Made by a program: the position numbers and the translations under genes. 64,000 nucleotides of DNA, from assembly GCF_051014445.1 (NCBI RefSeq), contig NW_027488366.1:21780001-21844000 (forward strand), in the 5' to 3' direction. The stretch comes from Colletes latitarsis. Its lineage: Eukaryota; Arthropoda; Insecta; Hymenoptera; Colletidae. Below the pieces are notes generated by a model that made no database searches, was not told the DNA's origin, and saw nothing but the letters and a program-made list of their open reading frames with translations. Positions 21,481-34,810 of the stretch are shown one piece after another (the first letter of the stretch is position 1; every line of letters starts with the position of its first letter).

Positions 21481-23640
21481 GCGTTAACCTCTAAAATATT
21501 TATCCAGACCAGGTTTCATTGAATGTTTCAGTGTGGTACCACTTTACTACGTGATCCAATCTAGAAATAGCCCAGGATCTAGCCATGAAGTATGAGAAAT
21601 ATGCGAAAGTAAGAGCCTGATGAGGGCAAATCCTAGACCTATCCCAGACCTAACTTGCGTTATCCTCTAAAATATTTATCAAGACCAGGTTTAATTGAAT
21701 GTTTCAGTGTGGTACCACATTACTACGTGATGCAAACTAGAAAAAACCCAGGATCCGTTCAACAAGTATGTGAAGAATGCGAAAGTATGAGTCTGATCAG
21801 TGAAAATCTCAGGCCTTACCTAGACCTAACTTGCGCTGTCCTCTAAAATATTGATGGAAACCAGGTTTCATTGACTGTTTCAGTGTGGTACTACATTACT
21901 ACGTGATGCAATCCAGAAAAAGCCCAGGATCTAGCCATCAAGTATGAGAAATATGCGAATGAATGAGCCTGATGAGAGCAAATCCCAGACCTAACCTAGA
22001 CCTAACATGCGTTATCCTCTAAAATATTGAGCGAAACCAGGTTTAATGGACTGTTTCAGTGTGGTACCACACTACTTCGTGATCCAAACCAGAAAAAACC
22101 CAGTATCTGTTCAACAAGTATGTGAAAAACGCTAAACTGTGAGCCTGATGAGGGCATATCATAGAGCTAACCCAGACCTAAGATGCGTTAACCTCTAAAA
22201 TATTTATCCAGACCAGGTTTCATTGAATGTTTCAGTGTGGTACCACTTTACTAGGTGATCCAATCCAGAAATAGCCCAGGATCTAGCCATGAAGTATGAG
22301 AAATATGCGAAAGTAAGAGCCTGATGAGGGCAAATCCTAGACCTATCCCAGACCTAACTTGCGTTATCCTCTAAAATATTTATCAAGACCAGGTTTAATT
22401 GAATGTTTCAGTGTGGTACCACACTACTTCGTGATCCAAACCAGAAAAAACCCAGGATCTGTTCAACAAGTATGTGAAAAACGCTAAACTGTGTGCCTGA
22501 TGAGGGCAAATCTTAGACCTAACCCAGACCTAAGATGCGTTAACCTCTAAAATATTTATCCAGACCAGGTTTAATTGAATGTTTCAGTGTGGTACCACGT
22601 TACTACGTGATCCAAACTAGAAAATACCCAGGATCCGTTCAACAAGTATGTGAAGAATGCAATAGTATGAGTCTGATGAGTGAAAATCCCAGGCCTAACC
22701 TAGACCTAACATGCGTTATCCTCTAAAATATTGATCGAAACCTGGTTTAATCGACTGTTTCAGTGTGGTACCACATTACTATGTGATCCAAACCAGAAAA
22801 TAACCCAGGATCTGTTCAAGGAGTATGTGAAGTGTGCGAAAGTATGAGTCTGATGAGATCAAATCCCAGACCTCACCCAGACCTAACTTGCGTTATCCCC
22901 TAAAATATTGATCGAAACCAGGTTTAATCGACTGTTTCAGTGTGGTACCACATTACTACGTGATCCAAACCAGAAAAAACCCAGGATCCGTTCAACAAGT
23001 ATGTGAAGAATGCGGTAGTATGAGTCTGATGAGTGAAAATCCCAGACCTAACCTAGACCTAACGTGCGTTATCCTCTAAAATATTGATCCAGACCAGGTT
23101 TAATTGAATGTTTCAGCGTGGTACCACACTACTACGTGATCCAAACCAGAAAAAACCCAGGATCTGTTCAACAAGTGTGTGAAAAACGCGAAAGTATGAG
23201 CCTGATGACGGCAAATCCCAGACATATCCCAGACCTAACTTACGTTGTCCTCTAAGATATTGATGGAAACCAGGGTTAATTGACTGTTTCAGTGTTGTAC
23301 TTCATTACTATGTGATGCAATCTAGAAAAAGCCCAGGAGCTAGCCATCAAGTATGAGAAATATGCGAAAGAATGAGCCTGATGAGAGCAAATCCCAGGCC
23401 TAACCTAGACCTAACATGAATTATTCTCTAAAATATTGATCGAAACCAGGTTTAATTGACTGTTTCAGTGTGGTCCCACATTACTACGTGATCCAAACCA
23501 GAAAAAACCCAGGATCCGTTCAACAAGTATGTGAAGAATGCGGTAGTATGAGTCTGATGAGTGAAAATCCCAGACCTAACCTAGACCTAACATGCGTTAT
23601 CCTCTAAAATATTGATCCAGACCAGGTTTAATTGAATGTT
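21481..23640 (+). repeat. Mosaic monomers, including one absent from the 10-kb copy
   Basis: 21480-21655 holds a D/C-type monomer missing from the related block at 10.5 kb. 21655-22430 matches 10555-11330. 22385-22860 recurs 40676 bp later at 63061-63535, identified by CTGTGTGCCTGATG (22489 and 63165). 22841-23633 is the second copy of 17549-18340. No unrelated sequence is present. Confidence 0.8.
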
Positions 23641-25254
23641 TCAGCGTGGTACCACACTACTACGTGATCCAAACCAGAAAAAACCCAGGGTCTCTTCAAC
23701 AAGTATGTGAAAAACGCGAAAGTATGAGCCTGATGAGGGCAAACCCCAGACATATCCCAGACCAAACTTGCGTTGTCCTCTAAGATATTTATGGAAACCA
23801 GGTTTAATTGACTGCTTCAGTGTTGTACTTCATTACTACGTGATGCAATCCAGAAAAAGCCCAGGATCTAGCCATCAAGTATGAGAAATATGCGAAAGTA
23901 TGAGCCTGATGAGGGCAAATCCCAGGCCTAACCTAGACCTAACATGCGTTATCCTCCAAAATATTGATCGAAACCTGGTTTAATCGACTGTTTCAGTGTG
24001 GTACCACATTACTATGTGATCCAAACCAGAAAATAACCCAGGATCTGTTCAAGGAGTATGTGAAGTGTGCGAAAGTATGAGTCTGATGAGGTCAAATCCC
24101 AGACCTATCCCAGACCTAACTTGCGTTATCCTCTACAATATTGATCGAAACCAGGTTTAATCGACTGATTCAGTGTGGTACCACATTACTATGTGATCCA
24201 AACCAGAAAATAACCCAGAATCTGTTGAAGGAGTATGTGAAGTGTGCGAAAGTATGAGTCTGATGAGGTCAAATCCCAGACCTATCCCAGACCTAACTTG
24301 CGTTATCCTCTAAAATATTGATCGAAACCAGGTTTAATCGACTGTTTCAGTGTGGTACCACATTACTACGTGATCCAAACCAGAAAAAACCCAGGATCTG
24401 TTCAAGGAGTATGTGAAGTGTGCGAAAGTATGAGTCTGATGAGGTCAAATCCCAGACCTATCCCAGACCTAACTTGCGTTATCCTCTACAATATTGATCG
24501 AAACCAGGTTTAATCGACTGATTCAGTGTGGTACCACATTACTATGTGATCCAAACCAGAAAATAACCCAGGATCTGTTCAAGGAGTATGTGAAGTGTGC
24601 GAAAGTATGAGCCTGATGAGGGCAAATCCCAGGCCTAACCTAGACCTAACATGCGTTATCCTCCAAAATATTGATCGAAACCTGGTTTAATCGACTGTTT
24701 CAGTGTGGTACCACATTACTATGTGATCCAAACCAGAAAATAACCCAGGATCTGTTCAAGGAGTATGTGAAGTGTGCGAAAGTATGAGTCTGATGAGGTC
24801 AAATCCCAGACCTATCCCAGACCTAACTTGCGTTATCCTCTAAAATATTGATCGAAACCAGGTTTAATCGACTGTTTCAGTGTGGTACCACATTACTATG
24901 TGATCCAAACCAGAAAATAACCCAGGATCTGTTTCTACGAGTATGTGAAGTGTGCAAAAGTATGAGTCTGATTAGGTCAAATCCTAGACCTATCCCAGAC
25001 CTAACTTGCGTTATCCTCTAAAATATTGATCGAAACCAGGTTTAATTGACTGTTTCAGCGTGGTACCACATTACTACGCGATACAATCCAGAAAGAGCCC
25101 AGGTTCTAGCCATGAAGTATGAGAAATATGCGAAAGTATGAGCCTGATGATGGCAAATCCCAGGCCTAACCTAGACCTAACATGCGTTATCCTCCAAAAT
25201 ATTGATCGAAACCTGGTTTAATGGACTGTTTCAGCGTGGTACCACACTACTACG
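23641..25254 (+). repeat. E-rich block with a 353-bp dimer duplication
   Basis: 23650-24130 matches 19765-20245. From about 24120 a dimer is repeated with an offset of 353 bp, identified by CTCTACAATATTGATC at 24131 and 24484 and by CGACTGATTCAGTG near 24163 and 24516. Most units here are 177-bp E monomers. The unusual GTTTCTACGAGTATG variant first appears at 24931 and recurs at 27060, 27413 and 30765. Confidence 0.8.
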
Positions 25255-27000
25255 TGATCCAAACCAGAAAAAACCCAGGGCCTCTTCAACAAGTATGTGA
25301 AAAACGCGAAAGTATGAGCCTGATGAGGGCAAACTCCAGACATATCCCAGACCAAACTTGCGTTGTCTTCTAAGATATTTATGAAAACCAGGTTTAATTG
25401 ACTGCTTCAGTGTTGTACTTCATTACTACGTGATGCAATCCAGAAAAAGCCCAGGATCTAGCCATCAAGTATGAGAAATATGCGAAAGTATGAGCCTGAT
25501 GAGGGCAAATCCCAGGCCTAACCTAGACCTAACATGCGTTATCCTCCAAAATATTGATCGAAACCTGGTTTAATCGACTGTTTCAGTGTGGTACCACATT
25601 ACTATGTGATCCAAACCAGAAAATAACCCAGGATCTGTTCAAGGAGTATGTGAACTGTGCGAAAGTATGAGTCTGATGAGGTCAAATCCCAGACCTATCC
25701 CAGACGTAACTTGCGTTATCCTCTAAAATATTGATCGAAACCAGGTTTAATGGACTGTTTCAGTGTGGTACCACACTACTTCGTGATCCATACCAGAAAA
25801 AACCCAGGATCTGTTCGACAAGTATGTGAAGAACGCTAAACTGTGAGCCTGATGAGGGGAAGATGAGGGCAATCTTAGACCTAACCCAGACCTAAGATGC
25901 GTTATCCTCTAAAATATTTATCCAGACCAGGTTTCATTGAATGTTTCAGTGTGGTACCACTTTACTACGTGATCCAATCCAGAAATAGCCTAGGATCTAC
26001 CCATGAAGTATGAGAAATATGCGAAAGTAAGAGCCTGATGAGGGCAAATCCTAGACCTATCCCAGACCTAACTTGCGTTATCCTCTAAAATATTGATCGA
26101 AACCAGGTTTAATCGACGGTTTCAGCGTGGTACCACATTACTACGTGATACAATCCAGAAAGAGCCCAGGATCTAGCCATGAAGAATGAGAAATATGCGA
26201 AAGTATGAGCCTGATGAGGGCAAATCCCAGGCCTAACCTAGACCTAACATGCGTTATCCTCCAAAATATTGATCGAAACCTGGTTTAATCGACTGTTTCA
26301 GTGTGGTACCACATTACTATGTGATCCAAACCAGAAAATAACCCAGGATCGGTTCAAGGAGTATGTGAAGTGTGCGAAAGTATGAGTCTGATGAGGTCAA
26401 ATCCCAGACCTACCCCAGACCTAACTTGCGTTATCCTCTACAATATTGATCGAAACCAGGTTTAATCGACTGTTTCAGTGTGGTACCACATTACTATGTG
26501 ATCCAAACCAGAAAATAACCCAGAATCTGTTCAAGGAGTATGTGAAGTGTGCGAAAGTATGAGTCTGATGAGGTCAAATCCCAGACCTATCCCAGACCTA
26601 ACTTGCGTTATCCTCTAAAATATTGATCGAAACCAGGTTTAATCGACTATTTCAGTGCGGTACCACATTACTACGTGATCCAAACCAGAAAAAACCCAGG
26701 ATCAGTTCAACAAGTATGTGAAGAATGCGAAAGTATGAGTCTGATGAGTGAGAATCCCAGGGCTAACATAGACCTAACATGCGTTATCCTCTAAAATATT
26801 GATCGAAACCAGGTTTAATCGACTGTTTCAGTGTGGTACCACATTACTACGTGATCCAAACCAGAAAAAACCGAGGATCAGTTCAACAAGTATGTGAAGA
26901 ATGCGAAAGTATAAGTCTGATGAGTGAAATTCCCAGGGCAAACCTAGACCTAACATGCGTTATCCTCTAAAATATTGATCGAAACCAGGTTTAATCGACT
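25255..27000 (+). repeat. Further rearranged copy of the 15-monomer HOR region
   Basis: 25255-26400 matches 19780-20925 at offset 5475 bp, including the 186-bp marker monomer at 25785-25970. Beyond that the offset becomes 5652 bp (CGACTATTTCAGTGCGG near 20992 and 26644), so one extra 177-bp E monomer is present here. Private changes include AGGGCCTCTTCAAC near 25278 and TTGTCTTCTAAG near 25363. Confidence 0.8.
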
Positions 27001-27410
27001 GTTTCAGTGTTGTACCACATTACTGTGTGATCCAAACCAGAAAATAACCCAGGATCTGTTTCTACGAGTATGTGAAGTGTGCAAAAGTATGAGTCTGATT
27101 AGGTCAAATCCTAGACCTATCCCAGACCTAACTTGCGTTATCCTCTAAAATATTGATCGAAACCAGGTTTAATTGACTGTTTCAGCGTGGTACCACATTA
27201 CTACGCGATACAATCCAGAAAGAGCCCAGGATCTAGCCATGAAGTATGAGAAATATGCGAAAGTATGAGCCTGATGATGGCAAATCCCAGGCCTAACCTA
27301 GACCTAACATGCGTTATCCTCCAAAATATTGATCGAAACCTGGTTTAATCGACTGTTTCAGTGTGGTACCACATTACTATGTGATCCAAACCAGAAAATA
27401 ACCCAGGATC
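26170..27410 (+). repeat. Seven-monomer block, first copy (repeated at 29875)
   Basis: This block matches 29875-31115 at a constant offset of 3705 bp. Check points are GGATCGGTTCAAGG (26346 and 30051) and CTGTTTCTACGAGTATG (27056 and 30761). A short extra copy of its first monomers lies at 29280-29470, offset 3000 bp. The match ends in the middle of the A-rich region of an E monomer. Confidence 0.84.
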
Positions 27411-27804
27411 TGTTTCTACGAGTATGTGAAGTGTGCGAAAGTATGAGTCTGATGAGGTCAAATCCCAGACCTATCCCAGACCTAACTTGCGTTATCCTCC
27501 AAAATATTGATCGAAACCTGGTTTAATCGACTGTTTCAGTGTGGTACCACATTACTATGTGATCCAAACCAGAAAATAACCCAGGATCTGTTCAAGGAGT
27601 ATGTGAAGTGTGCGAAAGTATGAGTCTGATTAGGTCAAATCCCAGACCTATCCCAGACCTAACTTGCGTTATCCTCTAAAATATTGATCGAAACCAGGTT
27701 TAATTGACCGTCTCAGTGTGGTACCACATTACTACGTGATTCAAACCAGAAAAAACCCAGGATCAGTTCAACAAGTATGTGAAGAATGCGGATGTATGAG
27801 CCTG

Positions 27805-28872
27805 ATGAGGGCAAATCCCAGACCTATCCCAGACCTGACTTGCGTTATCCTCTAAAATATTGATCGAAACCAGGTTAAATTGACCGTTTCAGTGTGGTAC
27901 CACATTACTACGTGATCCAAACCAGAAAAAACCCAGGATCTGTTCAACGAGTATGTGAAGTGTGCGAAAGTATGAGTCTGATGAGGTCAAATCCCAGACC
28001 TATCCCAGACCTAACTTGCGTTATCCTCTAAAATATTGATATAAACCAGGTTTAATTGACTGTTTCAGTGTGGTACCACATTACTACGTGATACAATCCA
28101 GAAACAGCCCAGGATCTAGCCATGAAGTATGAGAAATATGCGAATGTATGAGCCTGATGAGGGCAAATCCTAGACCTAACCCAAACCTAACATGCGTTAT
28201 CCTCTAAAATATTTATCAAGACCAGGTTTAATTGATTGTTTCAGTGTGGTCCCACATTACTACGTGATCCAATCCAGAAAAAGCCCAGGATCTAGCCATC
28301 AAGTATGAGTAATATGCGAAAGAATGAGCCTGATGAGAGTAAATCCCAGACCTAACCTAGACCTAACATGAATTATTTTCTAAAATATTGATCGAAACCA
28401 GGTTTAATTGACTGTTTCAGTGTGGTCGCACATTACTACGTGATCCAAACCAGAAAAAACCCAGGATCCGTTCAACAAGTATGTGAAGAATGCGAAAGTA
28501 TGAGTCTGATGAGTGAAAATCCCAGGCCTAACCTAGACCTAACATGCGCTATCCTCTAAAATATTTATCAAGACCAGGTTTAATTGATTGTTTCAGTGTG
28601 GTACCACATTACTACGTGATCCAAACCAGAAAAAACCCAGGATCCGTTCAACAAGTATGTGAAGAATGCGAAAGTATGAGTCTGATGAGGTCAAATCCCA
28701 GACCTATCCCAGACCTAACATGCGTTATCCTCTAAAATATTGATCGAAACCTGGTTTAATCGACTGTTTCAGTGTGGTACCACATTACTATGTGATACAA
28801 TCCAGAAACAGCCCAGGATCTAGCCTTGAAGTATGAGAAATATGCGAAAGTATGAGCCTGACGAGGGCAAAT
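27805..28872 (+). repeat. Six-monomer block, first copy (repeated at 32212)
   Basis: This block matches 32215-33282 at offset 4410 bp, identified by CCAGACCTGACTTGCG (27829 and 32239) and AGCCTTGAAGTATGAG. The copies are nearly identical; one difference is TGATATAAACC near 28037 versus TGATCGAAACC. The first copy then continues with ATCCTATACC and the second with ATCCCAGACC. Confidence 0.84.
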
Positions 28873-29874
28873 CCTATACCTAACCCAGACCTAACATGCG
28901 TTATCCTCTAAAATATTTATCAAGACCAGGTTTAATTGATTGTTTCAGTGTGGTCCCACATTACTACGTGATCCAATCCAGAAAAAGCCCAGGATCTAGC
29001 CATCAAGTATGAGTAATATGCGAAAGAATGAGCCTGATGAGAGTAAATCCCAGACCTAACCTAGACCTAACATGAATTATTCTCTAAAATATTGATCGAA
29101 ACCTGGTTTAATCGACAGTTTCAGTGTGGTACCACATTACTATGTGATCCAAACAAGAAAATAACCCAGTATCTGTTCAACGAGTATGTGAAGGGTGCGA
29201 AAGTATGAGTCTGACGAGGTCAAATCCCAGGCCTCTCCCAGACCTACCTTGCGTTATCCTCTAAAATATTGATCGAAACCAGGTTTAATCGACTGTTTCA
29301 GTGTGGTACCACATTACTATGTGATCCAAACCAGAAAATAACCCAGGATCGGTTCAAGGAGTATGTGAAGTGTGCGAAAGTATGAGTCTGATGAGGTCAA
29401 ATCCCAGACCTACCCCAGACCTAACTTGCGTTATCCTCTACAATATTGATCGAAACCAGGTTTAATCGACTATTTCAGTGCGGTACCACATTACTACGTG
29501 ATCCAAACCAGAAAAAACCCAGGATCAGTTCAACGAGTATGTGAAGGGTGCGAAAGTATGAGTCTGACGAGGTCAAATCCCAGGCCTCTCCCAGACCTAC
29601 CTTGCGTTATCCTCTAAAATATTGTTGGAAACCAGGTTTAATTGACTGTTTCAGTGTTGTACTTCATTACTACGTTATACAATCCGGATAAAGCCCAGGA
29701 TCTAGCCATCAAGTATGAGAAATATGCGAAAGAATGAGCCTGATAAGAGCAAATCCCAGACCTAACCTAGACCTAACATGAATTATTCTCTAAAATATTG
29801 ATCGAAACCAGGTTTAATTGACTGTTTCAGTATTCTACTTCATTACTACGTGATCCAATCCAGAAATAGCCCAG
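28873..29874 (+). repeat. Mosaic monomers with a GAGTATGTGAAGGG variant
   Basis: Two monomers carry CAACGAGTATGTGAAGGGTG and CTGACGAGGTCAAATCCCAG (near 29175 and 29530), spaced about 353 bp apart. Between them lies 29280-29470, a short copy of 26280-26470. A B monomer at 29640-29700 has unusual ACGTTATACAATCCGG. No gene or unrelated sequence is present. Confidence 0.8.
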
Positions 29875-31115
29875 GGTCTAGCCATGAAGTATGAGAAATA
29901 TGCGAAAGTATGAGCCTGATGAGGGCAAATCCCAGGCCTAACCTAGACCTAACATGCGTTATCCTACAAAATATTGATCGAAACCTGGTTTAATCGACTG
30001 TTTCAGTGTGGTACCACATTACTATGTGATCCAAACCAGAAAATAACCCAGGATCGGTTCAAGGAGTATGTGAAGTGTGCGAAAGTATGAGTGTGATGAG
30101 GTCAAATCCCAGACCTACCCCAGACCTAACTTGCGTTATCCTCTACAATATTGATCGAAACCAGGTTTAATCGACTGTTTCAGTGTGGTACCACATTACT
30201 ATGTGATCCAAACCAGAAAATAACCCAGAATCTGTTCAAGGAGTATGTGAAGTGTGCGAAAGTATGAGTCTGATGAGGTCAAATCCCAGACCTAACCCAG
30301 ACCTAACTTGCGTTATCCTCTAAAATATTGATCGAAACCAGGTTTAATCGACTATTTCAGTGCGGTACCACATTACTACGTGATCCAAACCAGAAAAAAC
30401 CCAGGATCAGTTCAACATGTATGTGAAGAATGCGAAAGTATGAGTCTGATGAGTGAGAATCCCAGGCCTAACATAGACCTAACATGCGTTATCCTCTAAA
30501 ATATTGATCGAAACCAGGTTTAATCGACTGTTTCAGTGTGGTACCACATTACTACGTGATCCAAACCAGAAAAAACCGAGGATCAGTTCAACAAGTATGT
30601 GAAGAATGCGAAAGTATGAGTCTGATGAGTGAAATTCCCAGGGCAAACCTAGACCTAACATGCGTTATCCTCTAAAATATTGATCGAAACCAGGTTTAAT
30701 CGACTGTTTCAGTGTTGTACCACATTACTGTGTGATCCAAACCAGAAAATAACCCAGGATCTGTTTCTACGAGTATGTGAAGTGTGCAAAAGTATGAGTC
30801 TGATTAGGTCAAATCCTAGACCTATCCCAGACCTAACTTGCGTTATCCTCTAAAATATTGATCGAAACCAGGTTTAATTGACTGTTTCAGCGTGGTACCA
30901 CATTACTACGCGATACAATCCAGAAAGAGCCCAGGATCTAGCCATGAAGTATGAGAAATATGCGAAAGTATGAGCCTGATGATGGCAAATCCCAGGCCTA
31001 ACCTAGACCTAACATGCGTTATCCTCCAAAATATTGATCGAAACCTGGTTTAATCGACTGTTTCAGTGTGGTACCACATTACTATGTGATCCAAACCAGA
31101 AAATAACCCAGGATC
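29875..31115 (+). repeat. Seven-monomer block, second copy
   Basis: This is the second copy of 26170-27410, offset 3705 bp. Small differences include CCTACAAAAT for CCTCCAAAAT near 29965, AGTGTGATGAGG for AGTCTGATGAGG near 30090, and CAACATGTATG for CAACAAGTATG near 30414. Confidence 0.84.
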
Positions 31116-32211
31116 TGTTCAAGGAGAATGTGAAGTGTGCGAAAGTATGAGTCTGATGTGGTCAAATCCCAGACCTATCCCAGACCTAACTTGCGTTATC
31201 CTCTAAAATATTGATCGAAACCAGGTTTAATCGACTATTTCAGTGCGGTACCACATTACTACGTGATCCAAACCAGAAAAAACCCAGGATCAGTTCAACA
31301 AGTATGTGAAGAATGCGAAAGTATGAGTCCGATGAGTGAGAATCCCAGGGCTAACATAGACCTAACATGCGTTATCCTCTAAAATATTGATCGAAACCAG
31401 GTTTAATCGACTGTTTCAGTGTGGCACCACATTACTATGTGATCCAAACCAGAAAATAACCCAGGATCTGTTCAAGGAGTATGTGAAGAATGCGAAAGTA
31501 TGAGTCTGATGAGTGAGAATCCCAGACCTAACCTAGACCTAACATGCGTTATCCTCCAAAATATTGATCGAAACCTGGTTTAATCGACTGTTTCAGTGTG
31601 GTACCACATTACTATGTGATCCAAACCAGAAAATAACCCAGGATCAGTTCAACAAGTATGTGAAGAATGCGAAAGTATGAGTCTGATGAGTGAAATTCCC
31701 AGGGCAAACCTAGACCTAACATGCGTTATCCTCTAAAATATTGATCGAAACCAGGTTTAATCGACTGTTTCAGTGTGGTACCACATTACTATGTGATCCA
31801 AACCAGAAAATAACCCAGGATCCGTTCAACAAGTATGTGAAGAATGCGAAAGTATGAGTCTGATGAGTGAAAATCCCAGACCTAACCTAGACCTAACATG
31901 CGTTATCCTCTAAAATATTTATCAAGACCAGGTTTAATTGAATGTTTCAGTGTGGTACCACATTACTACGTGATCCAAACCAGTAAAAACCCAGGATCCG
32001 TTCAACAAGTATGTGAAGAATGCGAAAGTATGTGTCTGATGAGTGAAAATCCCAGTCCTAACCCAGACCTAACATGCGTTATCCTCAAAAATATTGATCG
32101 AAACCAGGTTTAATCGACTCTTTCAGTGTGGCATCACACTACTACGTGATCCAAACCAGAAAAAACCCAGGATCTGTTCAACAAGTATGTGAAAAACGCG
32201 AAAGTCTGAGC
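31116..32211 (+). repeat. Mosaic monomers; the right part is repeated at 34811
   Basis: 31818-32211 matches 34811-35204 at offset 2993 bp (17 monomers plus 1). It is identified by CCAGTAAAAACCC, AAGTATGTGTCTGATG, CTCTTTCAGTGTGGCATCAC and GCGAAAGTCTGAGCATG. The stretch to its left is a run of E and A monomers with CGACTATTTCAGTGCGG and AAATTCCCAGGGC variants. Confidence 0.8.
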
Positions 32212-33282
32212 ATGATGAGGGCAAATCCCAGACCTATCCCAGACCTGACTTGCGTTATCCTCTAAAATATTGATCGAAACCAGGTTAAATTGACCGTTTC
32301 AGTGTGGTACCACATTACTACGTGATCCAAACCAGAAAAAACCCAGGATCTGTTCAACGAGTATGTGAAGTGTGCGAAAGTATGAGTCTGATGAGGTCAA
32401 ATCCCAGACCTATCCCAGACCTAACTTGCGTTATCCTCTAAAATATTGATCGAAACCAGGTTTAATTGACTGTTTCAGTGTGGTACCACATTACTACGTG
32501 ATACAATCCAGAAACAGCCCAGGATCTAGCCATGAAGTATGAGAAATATGCGAATGTATGAGCCTGATGAGGGCAAATCCTAGACCTAACCCAAACCTAA
32601 CATGCGTTATCCTCTAAAATATTTATCAAGACCAGGTTTAATTGATTGTTTCAGTGTGGTCCCACATTACTACGTGATCCAATCCAGAAAAAGCCCAGGA
32701 TCTAGCCATCAAGTATGAGTAATATGCGAAAGAATGAGCCTGATGAGAGTAAATCCCAGACCTAACCTAGACCTAACATGAATTATTTTCTAAAATATTG
32801 ATCGAAACCAGGTTTAATTGACTGTTTCAGTGTGGTCGCACATTACTACGTGATCCAAACCAGAAAAAACCCAGGATCCGTTCAACAAGTATGTGAAGAA
32901 TGCGAAAGTATGAGTCTGATGAGTGAAAATCCCAGGCCTAACCTAGACCTAACATGCGCTATCCTCTAAAATATTTATCAAGACCAGGTTTAATTGATTG
33001 TTTCAGTGTGGTACCACATTACTACGTGATCCAAACCAGAAAAAACCCAGGATCCGTTCAACAAGTATGTGAAGAATGCGAAAGTATGAGTCTGATGAGG
33101 TCAAATCCCAGACCTATCCCAGACCTAACATGCGTTATCCTCTAAAATATTGATCGAAACCTGGTTTAATCGACTGTTTCAGTGTGGTACCACATTACTA
33201 TGTGATACAATCCAGAAACAGCCCAGGATCTAGCCTTGAAGTATGAGAAATATGCGAAAGTATGAGCCTGACGAGGGCAAAT
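32212..33282 (+). repeat. Six-monomer block, second copy
   Basis: This is the second copy of 27805-28872 at offset 4410 bp. It follows directly on the block whose relative is at 34811-35218. The seam between two different duplications is therefore at about 32212-32225, inside the GATGAGGGCAAATCCCAG segment shared by many monomers. Confidence 0.84.
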
Positions 33283-34810
33283 CCCAGACCTAACCTAGAC
33301 CTAACATGCGTTATCCCCTAAAATATTGATCCAAACCAGGTTTAATGGACTGTTTCAGTGTGGTACCACACTACTACGTGATCCAAACCAGAAAAAACCC
33401 AGGATCTGTTCAACAATTATGTGAAAAACGCGAAAGTATGAGCCTGATGAGGGCAAATCCCAGACATATCCCAGACCTAACTTGCGTTGTCCTCTAAAAT
33501 AGTGATGGAAACCAGGTTTCATTGACTGTTTCAGTGTGGTACTACATTACTACGTGATGCAATCCAGAAAAAGCCCAGGATCTAGCCATCAAGTATGAGA
33601 AATATGCGAAAGAATGAGCCTGATGAGAGCAAATCCCAGACCTAACCTAGACCTAACATGCGTTATCCTCTAAAATATTGAGCGAAACCAGGTTTAATGG
33701 ACTCTTTCAGTGTGGTACCACACTACTTCGTGATCCAAACCAGACAAAACCCAGGATCTGTTCATCGAGAATGTGAAAAACGCGAAACTGTGAGCCTGAT
33801 GAGGGCAAATCTTACACCTAACCCAGACCTAAGATGCGTTATCCTCTAAAATATTTATCCAGACCAGGTTTCATTGAATGTTTCAGTGTGGTACCACTTT
33901 AGTACGTGATCTAGTCCAGAAATAGCCCAGGATCTAGCCATGAAGTATAAGAAATATGCGACAGTAAGAGCCTGATCAGGGCAAATCCTAGACCTATCCC
34001 AGACCTAACTTGCGTTATCCTCTAAAATATTGATCGAAACCAGGTTTAATTGACTGTTTCAGCGTGGTACCACATTACTACGTGATACAATCCAGAAACA
34101 GCCCAGGATCCGTTGAACAAGTATGTGAAGAATGCGAAAGTATGAGTCTGATGAGTGAAAATCCCAGGCCTAACCTAGACCTAACATGCGTTATCCTCTA
34201 AAATATTGATCGAAACCTGGTTTAATCGACTGTTTCAGTGTGGTACCACATTACTACGTGATCCAAACCAGAAAAAACCCACGATCTGTTCAACGAGTAT
34301 GTGAAGTGTGCGAAAGTATGAGTCTGAAGAGGTCAAATCCCAGACCAATCCCAGACTTAACTTGCGTTATCCTCTAAAATATTGATCGAAACCAGGTTTA
34401 ATCGACTGTTTCAGTGGGGTACCACATTACTATGTGATCCAAACCAGAAAATAACCCAGGATCTAGCCATCAAGTATGAGAAATATGCGAAAGAATGAGC
34501 ATGATGAGAGCAAATCCCAGACCGAACCTAGACCTAACATGAATTATTCTCTAAAATATTGATCGAAACCAGGTTTAATTGACTGTTTCAGTGTGGTCCC
34601 ACATTACTACGTGATCCAAACCAGAAAAAACCCAGGATCCGTTCAACAAGTATGTGAAGAATGCGAAAGTATGAGTCTGTTGAGTGAAAATCCCAGACCT
34701 AACCTAGACCTAACATGAATCATTCTCTAAAATATTGATCGAGACCAGGTTTAATCGACTGTTTCAGTGTGGTACCACATTACTACGTGATCCAAAACAG
34801 AAAAAACCCA
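33283..34810 (+). repeat. Mosaic monomers, about nine units
   Basis: Subtypes A, D, B and C are present in mixed order. The monomer at about 34439-34560 is a chimera with an E-type start (GAAAATAACCCAGG) joined to a B-type middle (AGCCATCAAGTATGAG). Near 33755 a D monomer has AGACAAAACCC and TTCATCGAGAATG. No gene or unrelated sequence is present. Confidence 0.8.
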
